From NCBI GenBank assembly GCA_026391355.1, contig JAPLDH010000038.1, forward strand, positions 1-64,000: DNA of 64,000 bases. The letters are read 5' to 3'. A program made the translations under genes and the position numbers. The first letter of the stretch is position 1. Every line of letters starts with the position of its first letter. Under the pieces are notes generated by a model, which ran no database searches, had not been told where the DNA came from, and worked only from the letters and a program-made list of their open reading frames with translations. Positions 1-7,753 of the stretch are shown here, in pieces. The DNA comes from Bacteroidota bacterium (GTDB lineage: Bacteria > Bacteroidota > Bacteroidia > Bacteroidales > FEN-979).

Positions 1-111
1 AATGTTCTTGAACGGCTGCCCTACTTTAAAAAGAATGATGACCTGTCGATACTGCTTCCTGCAAACTGGAAAAAAGAGCAGGATGCCAAGGTTGCTACTG
101 GAGGGCTATGA
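1..111 (+). mobile_element. 3' end of an IS66-family transposase gene (partial)
   Basis: Frame 1 is open from the window edge to TGA at 109-111 and encodes the tail NVLERLPYFKKNDDLSILLP followed by ANWKKEQ. The pattern LERLPY, a short acidic stretch, then LLPxNWK is the usual C-terminal element of IS66-type (TnpC) transposases. Only the last 36 residues are inside the window, so the catalytic core and the left end of the element cannot be judged. Its presence fits the accessory character of the next 2.5 kb. Confidence 0.6.
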
Positions 112-126
112 TGTAGGGAATGTAGT

Positions 127-603
127 TTACCAACCCTTTACCAGATACTTACGTTCATAAATCTTCTCCACTTGCCTAGTAATATCATCCCAGACAGTTT
201 CATTTAATATCTGTTTCTTTGAAATCTTAATTTGATACGATTTTTGATTACTTGTTAAGTCAAAGGTATTCTCTGTGACCCACTGCCAGTAAATATTTTT
301 CTCCTCGTCAACATATGCAACAATCATTATTGGTTCAAGACTTTTAATCCACCTATTAATAGTACTTCTCTTAATATTCTTGATTATAACTGATTCTACA
401 TCAAATTCTTTGCTTTTTGCTTTTAACTGAATTGAAAATTTAATCCCGAGAACTGCATTATCCTTAACTATTTCACATTGAAAATCAGTACCATAATCAA
501 TAAAATATTCATTCAGCACCCATTCTTGAGGCATTGCTTGTCGAAATGCCAACTTTGAAATATTTTCAATTACATGATTCTGAGGACGAAGAGGATAGTT
601 CAT
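127..603 (-). CDS. DUF4365 domain-containing protein
   Basis: 158 residues, full length for a DUF4365 protein. Residues 35-63 read FIDYGTDFQCEI, a short linker, then FSIQLKAK. This D, E, QxK spacing resembles a PD-(D/E)xK nuclease core, with D40, E44, Q59 and K61 as the candidate residues. DUF4365 proteins are often found among mobile and defence genes, and here the neighbours are an IS66 end, a RES protein and a toxin-antitoxin pair. The function is unknown; a nuclease role is inference from the motif. A TAAATTTG sequence on the minus strand (638-645) about 35 nt upstream of the ATG could be its -7 promoter element. Confidence 0.8.
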   Translation of the reverse strand: MNYPLRPQNHVIENISKLAFRQAMPQEWVLNEYFIDYGTDFQCEIVKDNAVLGIKFSIQLKAKSKEFDVESVIIKNIKRSTINRWIKSLEPIMIVAYVDEEKNIYWQWVTENTFDLTSNQKSYQIKISKKQILNETVWDDITRQVEKIYERKYLVKGW

Positions 604-688
604 AAAGATAAATCCATAAAGAAGTTTAAATGTTTAACAAATTTACTACCCATGAATAATTTGATTCTTCGTTTATCCTACCTGAAAA

Positions 689-1510
689 TTACCATTTGAT
701 AACTCCATTATCAAGAATCTTCTCTGCCTTCTTTATGCAAACTATAACATATTCCTTTGCATCATCACTAAAATCCTTTTTTACAATCTTATATTCAGCT
801 ATCCCTGTAGGTTTATATTTTGAGATAAATACATCGGGCTTTATTCCAACGTTAAATCCTTCCATATTAGCAGCGACACTAGGGTAAATAAGGCATTCTG
901 CAAAATCATTTTTTAAGAAGAGGATTTCACTGATTGCAGCCGTAATTTTATATTTATCTCCTTCGTTTGCATCAATAATGACCAAAAATTGCTCTGTAAA
1001 GAATGAATGAATTCTTTCAACAATCTTCATATATTCTGGGGAATAATTTCCTTCATTATTAAGCGACTGACTATTATTTTGAAAAACATTACTACTCTCC
1101 CCAAGTTTATAAGACTGAATATATATAAATTGCGGCTTAAGTTGAAACTGAACGATGGTTAGAATATCGTCATCGTTTGGCTGTATCTCAAATACAGCAA
1201 TATCCCCACTTGAAGATGCATAAAATACTGGACAATGTGGTTTCGATAATCGACCAAAATTTTCAATTAAATCCGCTTTGGGAAAAATTAAATCATCCAT
1301 TTTCAAAAATGAGGTATTATTATTTTTTCTTGCGCGAAAGATGGGAGTTACAGGACAACGAATAATTTTAAATACAACTTCTGTAAAAATGTCATCGATA
1401 CATTGATAAACTTCACTGTAATCGACAACATGAAGGTCTAAAGAGGAGAGTTTAGATAAAATATCATTTACTCTTTCAATATCATATTTTAGATATGGAT
1501 TTTGTAACAT
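689..1510 (-). CDS. RES domain-containing protein (putative NAD-targeting toxin-like enzyme)
   Basis: 273 residues. The signature of the RES domain is visible in order: FRAR near residue 60, GRLSKP near 87, YASSS near 98, FEIQ near 108 and LIYPSVAANMEGFNVGIKPD near 208, so the namesake Arg, Glu and Ser are all present. Known RES toxins act on NAD and are usually paired with a Xre-type antitoxin encoded immediately upstream. Here no adjacent antitoxin is seen: the next upstream coding-like sequence is a radC remnant and then higA, which belongs with higB. It may therefore be an orphan RES enzyme or a stand-alone effector. The N-terminal 50 residues are helical and unassigned. The start is the only ATG before a stop in this frame. 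Confidence 0.82.
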   Translation of the reverse strand: MLQNPYLKYDIERVNDILSKLSSLDLHVVDYSEVYQCIDDIFTEVVFKIIRCPVTPIFRARKNNNTSFLKMDDLIFPKADLIENFGRLSKPHCPVFYASSSGDIAVFEIQPNDDDILTIVQFQLKPQFIYIQSYKLGESSNVFQNNSQSLNNEGNYSPEYMKIVERIHSFFTEQFLVIIDANEGDKYKITAAISEILFLKNDFAECLIYPSVAANMEGFNVGIKPDVFISKYKPTGIAEYKIVKKDFSDDAKEYVIVCIKKAEKILDNGVIKW

Positions 1511-1579
1511 TTTCCCATCACCTTTTTATTGATCTTTTTTTAGTTTCTAAAAGAAATTAAATAACAATAGCATTTTCTC

Positions 1580-1595
1580 TTGAGAAATTTCTCAA
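1580..1595. promoter_or_regulatory. 16-bp perfect palindrome upstream of the RES gene
   Basis: TTGAGAAATTTCTCAA is identical to its reverse complement and lies about 70 bp upstream of the RES start codon. It could be an operator for that gene or for a lost antitoxin. No matching second copy was noticed, and AT-rich sequence makes chance palindromes more likely. Confidence 0.3.
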
Positions 1596-1698
1596 AATTA
1601 CCCTTTTATCGAAACCAAGGTAACCATCGTTTAAAACTTTTTATTAAAAAAACCCATGCCCTTGGGATTTGTTGTGGCATTTGAGGCGCTATGGTTAA

Positions 1699-1790
1699 TT
1701 AGAGACAACCATCATCCGAAAAGGAATAATATATTTCATCCCCGATAATGATATGATCGAGCACAGCCAGAAAGAGGTTTGAAATCAAAA
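1699..1790 (-). pseudogene. radC 3'-end remnant
   Basis: On the minus strand the frame ending in TAA at 1699-1701 reads LDHIIIGDEIYSFSDDGCL, the very characteristic C-terminus of RadC/MPN-domain proteins (usually LDHIIIG, then YYSF, then GLL). Sequence further upstream in the same frame (LISNLFLAV) no longer resembles the RadC HxHPSG core, and the higA gene starts soon after. This is therefore a truncated relic, not a working gene. The 366 bp between the RES gene and higA hold only this relic and the palindrome at 1580. Confidence 0.6.
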
Positions 1791-1876
1791 AGTATCCAAG
1801 GGTCTCGAAAAAAAGACCGGAATTTCTTCCGGCTTCGGCAAAATGTTCAAAAATATTATAGCACGTTTCATTTCTG

Positions 1877-2227
1877 TTACGCTAATAGGATTTCTGCCGG
1901 AATCTTTAACCCTTTGTACAAAGATTTAACCATTTTCAAGGTTAATTGTCTCTTCCTGGTTAATATTTCACTCACTCTGCTTTGGCTTCCAAGATATTTC
2001 GCCATATCAGATTTGGTCATATTCATTTGTTCCATTCTGAAAATAATGGCGTCAATTGGGTCTGGGGGCAAAATCGGAAAATGTTTCATCTCGTATGCTT
2101 CAACTATCGTACAGAGTAAATCTAATTCGTCTCCATTTGGGCTGTTTTTTTTAACTCCCCATAACTTCTCAATTCTTTGAATTGCTTCGTTGTAATCTTT
2201 TTCCGTTTTTATTGGTTTTATCTCCAT
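1877..2227 (-). CDS. higA: HigA-family antitoxin (XRE-type HTH)
   Basis: 116 residues, matching the HigA (COG5499) antitoxin family. The N-terminal half, MEIKPIKTEKDYNEAIQRIE followed by LWGVKKNSPNGDELDLLCTI, is typical of this group. Residues 55-110 form the Xre helix-turn-helix (AIIFRMEQMNMTKSDMAKYL, then SRVSEILTRKRQLTLKMVKSL). It follows the toxin gene with only 2 nt between TGA and ATG, so the two are one transcript in the toxin-first order usual for higBA. HigA neutralises HigB and normally represses the pair's own promoter. Confidence 0.93.
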   Translation of the reverse strand: MEIKPIKTEKDYNEAIQRIEKLWGVKKNSPNGDELDLLCTIVEAYEMKHFPILPPDPIDAIIFRMEQMNMTKSDMAKYLGSQSRVSEILTRKRQLTLKMVKSLYKGLKIPAEILLA

Positions 2228-2229
2228 GA

Positions 2230-2529
2230 TCAGATCGTTTTAGCGTCAATATTATCATATTGTTTGTGTGTACCGATAAATCGGATAAAAATTATTTGAA
2301 ATTCATAGTCAATCAAAATTACAAGTCGATAAGAATTACCTTTGATATTAAATACTATTCGTCCTTCTCCTATTATACTTGCATTAGTGTATTGCAGCTT
2401 AAGTTCGTTTGAATTTTCCCAATTTGAACCTTTTACATCATGATACCATGCTCGTAATGACACTTCTGAATCAGAATATTCAGGTCGTTCCCAAAACTTC
2501 CGAAGTGTTCTAAATGCAATAATTCTCAT
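2230..2529 (-). CDS. higB: HigB-family mRNA interferase toxin
   Basis: 99 residues, full length for HigB (COG4680). The hallmarks are MRII at the start, AWYHDVKGSNWENSNELK in the middle, the strand VFNIKGNSYRLVILIDY, and the C-terminal IRFIGTHKQYDNIDAKTI. This RelE-fold toxin cleaves mRNA at the ribosome; the conserved IGTHKxYDxID tail supports an intact protein. It is the first gene of the higBA operon. A clear promoter lies so close upstream that the ATG is within a few bases of the expected transcription start. Confidence 0.93.
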   Translation of the reverse strand: MRIIAFRTLRKFWERPEYSDSEVSLRAWYHDVKGSNWENSNELKLQYTNASIIGEGRIVFNIKGNSYRLVILIDYEFQIIFIRFIGTHKQYDNIDAKTI

Positions 2530-2533
2530 TCAA

Positions 2534-2565
2534 CAAAAGTACAACAAATCCTTTTATTTACCAAA
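2534..2565 (-). promoter_or_regulatory. Bacteroidota-type promoter of higBA
   Basis: On the minus strand TTTG (2565-2562), a 20-nt spacer and TACTTTTG (2541-2534) match the TTTG / TAnnTTTG consensus for the Bacteroidota housekeeping sigma factor. The predicted start of transcription falls at about 2527-2529, on or next to the higB ATG, suggesting a leaderless transcript. Confidence 0.6.
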
Positions 2566-2583
2566 TTGGGAAGTAGGTTGTCT

Positions 2584-2833
2584 TTAAAGGTGCAATAACA
2601 TAAGCATCACTCCGTTGGGTATTCCCACTGCGGTTGTACCAATGAAAAAAGTTGTTGCCCAATAAATCAACTTCATGTATAAGGGATCCAATTCAGTGGT
2701 AATCAATCCAATTAAATAGCAACTTCAAGATCGGGAATATGATCGATTTTTTGAATTCTAAAGTAAAGTCATGCCTTATTTACACCTCTCCTTCTAAAGC
2801 ATCAATAAAATCATCATACTCAAAAAGCCGGTT
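2584..2833 (-). other. Short coding-like remnants between higB and rsmE
   Basis: The 336-bp gap between higB and rsmE carries two short minus-strand stretches that look like decayed coding sequence. One, ATG to TAA at 2676-2584, gives a 30-residue hydrophobic peptide (MKLIYWATTFFIGTTAVGIP...), reminiscent of the first helix of DoxX-like membrane proteins. The other, ending at 2781, reads RLFEYDDFIDALEGEV. Neither has a supporting domain, and both are probably relics. Confidence 0.25.
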
Positions 2834-2860
2834 GATCCTGCCGTTTTAACCATTAACTTT
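2831..2860 (+). promoter_or_regulatory. Promoter of rsmE, probably giving a leaderless mRNA
   Basis: TTG at 2831-2833, a 19-nt spacer and TAACTTTG at 2853-2860 match the Bacteroidota promoter pattern. The rsmE ATG begins at 2866, only 5 nt after the -7 element, which is where transcription would be expected to start. Confidence 0.6.
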
Positions 2861-2865
2861 GCGGA

Positions 2866-3570
2866 ATGAATCTGTTCTTTGCCCCATCTTTACAAGGAAA
2901 CCTCTTCACGCTCAATGAAGAAGAATCGAAGCATTGCATCCGGGTTCTGAGATTGAAGAAGGGAGATCTTTTACATCTGACGGATGGGAACGGGAATCTT
3001 TTCGAGACCACCATCGTTGACGATAACACAAAAAGATGTTCGGTGGAGATCATATCCGTTCAGAAAGAATACCTTAAACGGGATTTTTATCTGCACATCG
3101 CCATTGCGCCGACAAAGAATATGGGCCGTTTTGAGTGGTTCCTCGAAAAAGCCACAGAGATCGGGGTAGATGAAATCACCCCTTTATTCTGCCATTACTC
3201 TGAAAGGACATACATGAAAGCCTCACGATTAGAGAAGATCCTCATCTCAGCCATGAAACAATCCTTAAAAACGTATCTGCCAAAACTTCACGATCCTGTA
3301 AGTTTTTCCGACTTCATCCATCAACCATTCAATGGACAGAAATACATCGCATATTGTGATCCATCGGAAAACCGGCTTCTGAAAGATCTTTACAGTAAAG
3401 GGGAAAACGCATTGATCCTGATCGGTCCCGAAGGAGACTTTTCAAATGAAGAAGTGGCTGAAGCAAAAAATACGGGGTTTATCCCAATAAGTCTGGGCAA
3501 AAGTCGTTTGAGAACAGAAACAGCGGGAATCGTAGCGTGTAATACCATAAACTTTGTTAATCAAGATTAG
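2866..3570 (+). CDS. rsmE: 16S rRNA (uracil-1498-N3)-methyltransferase RsmE
   Basis: 234 residues, full length. The N-terminal PUA-like part (MNLFFAPSLQGNLFTLNEEE, then HCIRVLRLKKGD) is followed by the SPOUT methyltransferase domain. That domain carries KNMGRFEWFLEKATEIGVDEITP near residue 85, the SAM-binding trefoil knot LIGPEGDFSNEEV near 185 and LGKSRLRTETAGI near 210. It methylates U1498 of 16S rRNA in the 30S subunit. The ATG is fixed by the family N-terminus and by the promoter just upstream. It stands alone, with short-period repeats downstream. Confidence 0.97.
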   Translation: MNLFFAPSLQGNLFTLNEEESKHCIRVLRLKKGDLLHLTDGNGNLFETTIVDDNTKRCSVEIISVQKEYLKRDFYLHIAIAPTKNMGRFEWFLEKATEIGVDEITPLFCHYSERTYMKASRLEKILISAMKQSLKTYLPKLHDPVSFSDFIHQPFNGQKYIAYCDPSENRLLKDLYSKGENALILIGPEGDFSNEEVAEAKNTGFIPISLGKSRLRTETAGIVACNTINFVNQD

Positions 3571-3604
3571 TCATTTATCATTGGTTATTGGTAATCTGAT
3601 AGAA

Positions 3605-3634
3605 GGCAATAGGCAATAGGCAATAGGCAATAGG
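3605..3634. repeat. 7-bp tandem repeat (GGCAATA, four units)
   Basis: GGCAATA is repeated four times in the spacer downstream of rsmE. The same heptamer recurs at the 3' end of the C26 hydrolase gene (26798-26830). Confidence 0.8.
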
Positions 3635-3729
3635 AAAAAGATCATTAGGTCATTAAGGAAATATTTCGACATTGTACTTCGTTGGTCGATATTCGATATT
3701 CAGTCATGTGGTTAACTTGTTCCTGACTT

Positions 3730-3780
3730 AATGGTAAATGGTAAATTCAATAGTAAATAGTCAATGGTAAATGGTAAATT
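3730..3780. repeat. 7-bp-period repeat (AATGGTA-like)
   Basis: Imperfect tandem units of AATGGTA/AATAGTA fill the 50 bp directly before the ATG of the DUF4159 gene. With the GGCAATA array they leave little room for an ordinary promoter in this 213-bp spacer. Confidence 0.65.
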
Positions 3781-3783
3781 AAC

Positions 3784-4449
3784 ATGTTAGCTAAACTTAA
3801 ATGCATCCTGATCCTTGGGACAATTTTATTGATCAGTTCCTCATTCAACATTCCATCTTTCCAGATCGCTTTGTTAAAATATAACGGTGGTGGCGACTGG
3901 TATGCGAACCCGACTTCTCTTCCCAACCTTGTAAAATTTGCCAACCAGAATCTCGGGACGAACATCAATGAAGATATTGCGACTGTTGATGTGGGTAGTC
4001 CGGAGATATTTAATTATCCTTTTATCCACATGACCGGACATGGCAATGTGATCTTTTCCGCACAGGAGCAAAAAAATCTCAGGGATTATCTGATGGGCGG
4101 CGGTTTTTTGTACATCGATGATAATTATGGGATGGACAAATTCATCCGGCCCGAGATCAAGAAACTTTTTCCGGAGCTCACCCTTGTTGAATTACCAGTA
4201 ACTTTCCCGATCTACCATCAGAAATACGAGTTTCCGAAAGGATTACCTAAGATCCATGAACATGATGCTTTGCCCGCACAGGGGTTCGGTGTAATTTATG
4301 AAGGAAGGCTGATCCTCTATTATACATACCAGTGTGACCTGGGCGACGGATGGGAAGACCAGGCCGTTCATCATGATTCCGAAGCCACCCGTTTAAAAGC
4401 ATTACAGATGGGAGCAAATCTCCTGCAGTATGTTTTTACGAAGAACTAA
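3784..4449 (+). CDS. DUF4159 domain-containing secreted protein
   Basis: 221 residues with an N-terminal signal-like segment (KCILILGTILLISSSFNIPSF). The rest is a typical DUF4159 domain: FQIALLKYNGGGDWYANPTS, FIHMTGHGN, LRDYLMGGGFLYIDDNYGMD, ELPVTFPIYH and GRLILYYTYQCDLGDGWED. The fold resembles class I glutamine-amidotransferase/ThuA-like Rossmann domains, but no catalytic role is established. In Bacteroidota, DUF4159 genes commonly sit near MoxR/BatA/DUF58 genes; here they are dispersed (DUF58 at 18.4 kb, BatA at 29.3 kb). Confidence 0.85.
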   Translation: MLAKLKCILILGTILLISSSFNIPSFQIALLKYNGGGDWYANPTSLPNLVKFANQNLGTNINEDIATVDVGSPEIFNYPFIHMTGHGNVIFSAQEQKNLRDYLMGGGFLYIDDNYGMDKFIRPEIKKLFPELTLVELPVTFPIYHQKYEFPKGLPKIHEHDALPAQGFGVIYEGRLILYYTYQCDLGDGWEDQAVHHDSEATRLKALQMGANLLQYVFTKN

Positions 4450-4512
4450 AACCCTGCTCACCCATAATTTTCATATATTTACGATCTCATTTTAAACTTG
4501 TCTTGAGCCGGG

Positions 4513-5232
4513 ATGGGACAACTTTACGATAAACTTAAACAGGATGTAAGGTTCGTTGAAGGACTGAAAGCCTGCATCAACTGTGGAACCTGCACTGCCA
4601 TCTGCCCCGCCGCTGAATTCTACAATTACCAGCCAAGGTTGATCACTGATATCCTCCAGACAAAGGATGAGGATAAGATTGAAAAATTATTGAAAAGCGA
4701 TACAATCTGGTATTGTGGTGAATGTATGTCGTGCGTCACCCGTTGTCCGCGTGGAAATGCACCAGGCTTGCTGATCACCGCATTACGTTCATTATCTCAG
4801 GAGTTGGGTTATTTTGTGGAATCAGAGAAAGGCCGTCAGCAATTAGCCATTAAACGGACAGTTGGAAAATGGATCCTGGAATACGGTTACTGCCTTTTCC
4901 CTCCTGAAATAATTCCCGAAAACCACCCGGAGCAAGGCCCTGTGTGGGAATGGGAACTCAAAAACATCGAAGATGTCATGGCAAGGCTCGGCGCAAACTA
5001 TAAGCAAACCGGAGCCGGGATTCTTCGTAAGATCCCTGATGAAGCGCTGGATGAACTAAAAAGGATATTTGATGAAACAGGAGGTACAGAAAGGTTCAGA
5101 AAGATCGAGGAATATTCAAAGGCAAAAGCAGGCGAAATGGGAATATCTTTTGGTGAAGGACTTGACAATGATTATATAAAACATATTTATACTACCAACT
5201 CCAACCTGCATACAAAGAACGATGATATCTGA
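4513..5232 (+). CDS. HdrC-like 4Fe-4S ferredoxin subunit (heterodisulfide reductase C family)
   Basis: 239 residues. Two CxxCxxCxxxC motifs, C21INCGTCTAIC31 and C68GECMSCVTRC78, bind two [4Fe-4S] clusters in the HdrC arrangement. A C-terminal extension of about 150 residues is longer than in archaeal HdrC and has no cysteine motif. It overlaps the HdrB-like gene by 11 nt, indicating translational coupling. Its expected role is to carry electrons between the flavoprotein HdrA-like subunit and the CCG-type subunit. The physiological thiol/disulfide or other substrate is unknown. Confidence 0.88.
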   Translation: MGQLYDKLKQDVRFVEGLKACINCGTCTAICPAAEFYNYQPRLITDILQTKDEDKIEKLLKSDTIWYCGECMSCVTRCPRGNAPGLLITALRSLSQELGYFVESEKGRQQLAIKRTVGKWILEYGYCLFPPEIIPENHPEQGPVWEWELKNIEDVMARLGANYKQTGAGILRKIPDEALDELKRIFDETGGTERFRKIEEYSKAKAGEMGISFGEGLDNDYIKHIYTTNSNLHTKNDDI

Positions 5233-6292
5233 GGGGAAAAAACGGATCTGGAATGAGTACCAGAAAGAGATTGCTGATGACCATTATTTCTATGTCAGAA
5301 GTTGTGTCAGGCAAAACTTTTTCCCGGGCTCGGAAAAAACATTCCTGAAGATCATGCAACATGAACTGGGAAAGGATGTTTACGAAAATCCATCTCATAC
5401 CACCTGCACGGGGATCGGGTATCACAGTGATATTGTCCCTTTCGAAACCGCCATGACCGTAATAGCCCGGCAATTTGCACTGATGACGGAAGCCGGCTAT
5501 GAGAACCTGGTTACCTCCTGTATCACTTCTTTTGGACTTTACTCAGAAGTGCTGGAAACATGGCATCATTTTCCTGAACTTCTTCAAAAAATCCGCATGC
5601 ATTTGAAGAATGCCACCGGACGGGAATTCAACATTCCCAAAAACCTGGCTCATGCCAGTGATCTGATTTACAAATTCCGGAATAATATAGCAGCAAAAAG
5701 CACTAACAGACTCATCAATAAGCAGACCGGCAAACCACTGAAAGCAGTTGAACACATCGGTTGTCACTATTCAAAAATGTTTCCTTCAAAAGGGGTAGGC
5801 GGGGCGGAATACCCTTATGTACTGATCGGAATGATTGAAGAATGGGGCGGCGAAGTGATTGATTATCCAGAAAGAAGGCATTGCTGCGGGTTTGGATTTC
5901 GCCAGTACCTGGTGATGGCCAACCGTGGCTACTCTATTGCCTGCTCCCGGAAAAAGTTCGAATCCATGGAACCTTATAAACCAGATCTGATCCTGACCAA
6001 TTGCCCGGGTTGTCCTATGTTTTTTGACCGATGGCAATATGCTATCAGCGAAATGGAAGGTAAAACATATGGCGAAAACGACCATGGAATTCCTGTTTTG
6101 ACTTATGAGGAGTTGTCAGGTCTTATCCTTGGATATGATCCGTGGGATTTGGGACTTCAGGTGCATCAGGTAGCGGTAGAACCATTACTCGATAAAATTG
6201 GTGTCCAATATAATCCTTTGGAAAAATATCAAGGTATAGATCATAAAGACCTTGGCAAACCAAATATGCCATCAATCCTGAAATTCTATTGA
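5222..6292 (+). CDS. HdrB-like CCG-domain protein
   Basis: 356 residues. The second CCG domain is complete: HIGCHYSKMF near residue 180, HCCGFGF near 220 and NCPGCPMFF near 260. The first is degenerate: CVRQ near 22, then TTCTGIG near 62 where CCG would be expected, and SCITSFG near 100. In methanogen HdrB both CCG domains coordinate non-cubane [4Fe-4S] clusters that reduce a disulfide; here probably only one site is retained. It is co-transcribed with HdrC upstream and HdrA downstream (3-nt gap). The substrate cannot be inferred. Confidence 0.87.
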   Translation: MISEGKKRIWNEYQKEIADDHYFYVRSCVRQNFFPGSEKTFLKIMQHELGKDVYENPSHTTCTGIGYHSDIVPFETAMTVIARQFALMTEAGYENLVTSCITSFGLYSEVLETWHHFPELLQKIRMHLKNATGREFNIPKNLAHASDLIYKFRNNIAAKSTNRLINKQTGKPLKAVEHIGCHYSKMFPSKGVGGAEYPYVLIGMIEEWGGEVIDYPERRHCCGFGFRQYLVMANRGYSIACSRKKFESMEPYKPDLILTNCPGCPMFFDRWQYAISEMEGKTYGENDHGIPVLTYEELSGLILGYDPWDLGLQVHQVAVEPLLDKIGVQYNPLEKYQGIDHKDLGKPNMPSILKFY

Positions 6293-6295
6293 TAA

Positions 6296-7315
6296 ATGGG
6301 CAAATCTGTCATAATCATAGGAGGAGGAATTGCAGGCATGGAGGCTGCAGCCAGAATTGCAGCCATGGGAAAAGAAGTCATCCTGCTGGAAAAGAGTGAT
6401 CAGTTGGGAGGGCACCTTCGGAAATGGGACAGGCTCTTTCCAACCCGGAGGAAAAGTGATGAGGTATTTGAATATCTCAGTAATGGTTTGAATGATAAGG
6501 TAACCATTCGGCTAAATATCAAAATCAATAAAATTAAGAAAGATGACCGTCATTTCTTTGTTATTCTTGAAGATGGCGAGTCACTGAAAAGCGATGCCCT
6601 GCTACTGACAACCGGTTATGATCTTTTTGAGGCCGGAAAGAAGGAAGAATACGGCTATGGTATTTACGATAATGTGATCACATCTGCCGATCTTGAAGCG
6701 ATGTTCAGGAATAGCGCTGAAATCAAAACATCAGGTAATCAGAAACCCCGCAGGGTTGGATTTGTTCATTGTGTCGGATCGCGCGATGAGAAGGCCGGAC
6801 ACCTCTATTGTTCAAAGGTTTGCTGTGTAACCGGGGTCAAGCAGGCCATCGAGATCAAGGAAAAACAACCGGACACGGAAATATTTTGTTTTTATATGGA
6901 TCTCAGGATGTTTGACCGGTATTTCGAAGATCTGTATTATGAGGCCCAGCAAAAATGGGGTATCCAATTTATCCGTGGCCGGTTATCCGAATCATGCGAG
7001 AATCCGGATCATTCCATCCTTGTGAAAGTGGAAGATACCCTCACAGGACGCCCGCTGAAAATGACAGTAGACCTGCTTGTTCTCCTTTCCGGTTTTGTAC
7101 CTTCATCCGATACAAACAAACTTGCAGATATGTTGGGATTATTACCGGGAAGTGACGGTTTTCTTACGCCGGTTGATGAACATTTTAGAACCAATGAAAC
7201 TCAGGTTGACGGACTATTTCTGGCCGGTACTGTAAAAGGTCCGGCAACCATCGAAAATACAATAACCGATGCAAGGTCGGCAGCGATCAGCATTATTAAA
7301 TACCTTGAAAAATAA
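6296..7315 (+). CDS. HdrA/QmoA-like FAD-dependent oxidoreductase
   Basis: 339 residues beginning directly with the FAD-binding Rossmann motif GGGIAGMEAAARIAAMGKEV. HdrA hallmarks follow: ILLEKSDQLGGHLRKW, CVGSRDEKAGHLYCSKVCC near residue 160, YMDLRMFDRYFEDLYYEAQ near 198 and the C-terminal LFLAGTVKGPATIENTITDA. It lacks the extra N-terminal and ferredoxin domains of long HdrA proteins, so it resembles the short QmoA type of sulfate reducers. It should be the flavin electron hub of the CBA unit. Whether it bifurcates electrons cannot be told. Confidence 0.88.
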   Translation: MGKSVIIIGGGIAGMEAAARIAAMGKEVILLEKSDQLGGHLRKWDRLFPTRRKSDEVFEYLSNGLNDKVTIRLNIKINKIKKDDRHFFVILEDGESLKSDALLLTTGYDLFEAGKKEEYGYGIYDNVITSADLEAMFRNSAEIKTSGNQKPRRVGFVHCVGSRDEKAGHLYCSKVCCVTGVKQAIEIKEKQPDTEIFCFYMDLRMFDRYFEDLYYEAQQKWGIQFIRGRLSESCENPDHSILVKVEDTLTGRPLKMTVDLLVLLSGFVPSSDTNKLADMLGLLPGSDGFLTPVDEHFRTNETQVDGLFLAGTVKGPATIENTITDARSAAISIIKYLEK

Positions 7316-7417
7316 AAAACCATCAAACTTTGGGGTTGACTTAAAAGTATTAAAATAAAAGAGTCCTTTTTAGTCAGCCACCCTGGGGTGGGGGTTGATG
7401 TGATGTTATAACAAGCG

Positions 7418-7753
7418 ATGAAACAATTTGGCTATAGCATTAATCCTGACCGGCAGATTGATTATGATCTGACGGATAAGAGCCTGCTTTCTTTTATTGT
7501 CAGTTTCGAACCATCCCTCCTGTCATGTATCTCATGCGGAACATGCACAGCCACCTGTACTGCGGGTCACTTTACCGACTTTAATATTCGCCGGGTGCAT
7601 ACTCTGCTTCGACGTGGGGAGATCACTACACTGAAAAAGGAAATTCAGAAATGTATGCTCTGCGGGAAATGTCAGCTTGCTTGTCCGGCCGGTGTAAATC
7701 TCAGGAACCTCATACGTTCAATCCATGTTGCTGTTGAAAAATTCAATGTATGA
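7418..7753 (+). CDS. Second HdrC-like 4Fe-4S protein
   Basis: 111 residues carrying two cysteine quartets, C37ISCGTCTATC47 and C79MLCGKCQLAC89. It is the short form of the HdrC fold. It overlaps the next gene by 4 nt (ATGA), so it probably serves as the ferredoxin partner of the membrane HdrE/HdrD-like fusion. About 100 bp separate it from the HdrA-like gene, and it likely belongs to the same operon. Confidence 0.87.
   Translation: MKQFGYSINPDRQIDYDLTDKSLLSFIVSFEPSLLSCISCGTCTATCTAGHFTDFNIRRVHTLLRRGEITTLKKEIQKCMLCGKCQLACPAGVNLRNLIRSIHVAVEKFNV

Noticed and set aside
2776-2839. A short antitoxin-like ORF (RLFEYDDFIDALEGEV)
   Set aside because: Only about 20 residues between stops, with no start or partner; treated as a remnant.
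3605-3780. A CRISPR array or tRNA genes in the repeat-bearing spacers
   Set aside because: Units are only 7 bp without spacers, and no cloverleaf-forming sequence was found.
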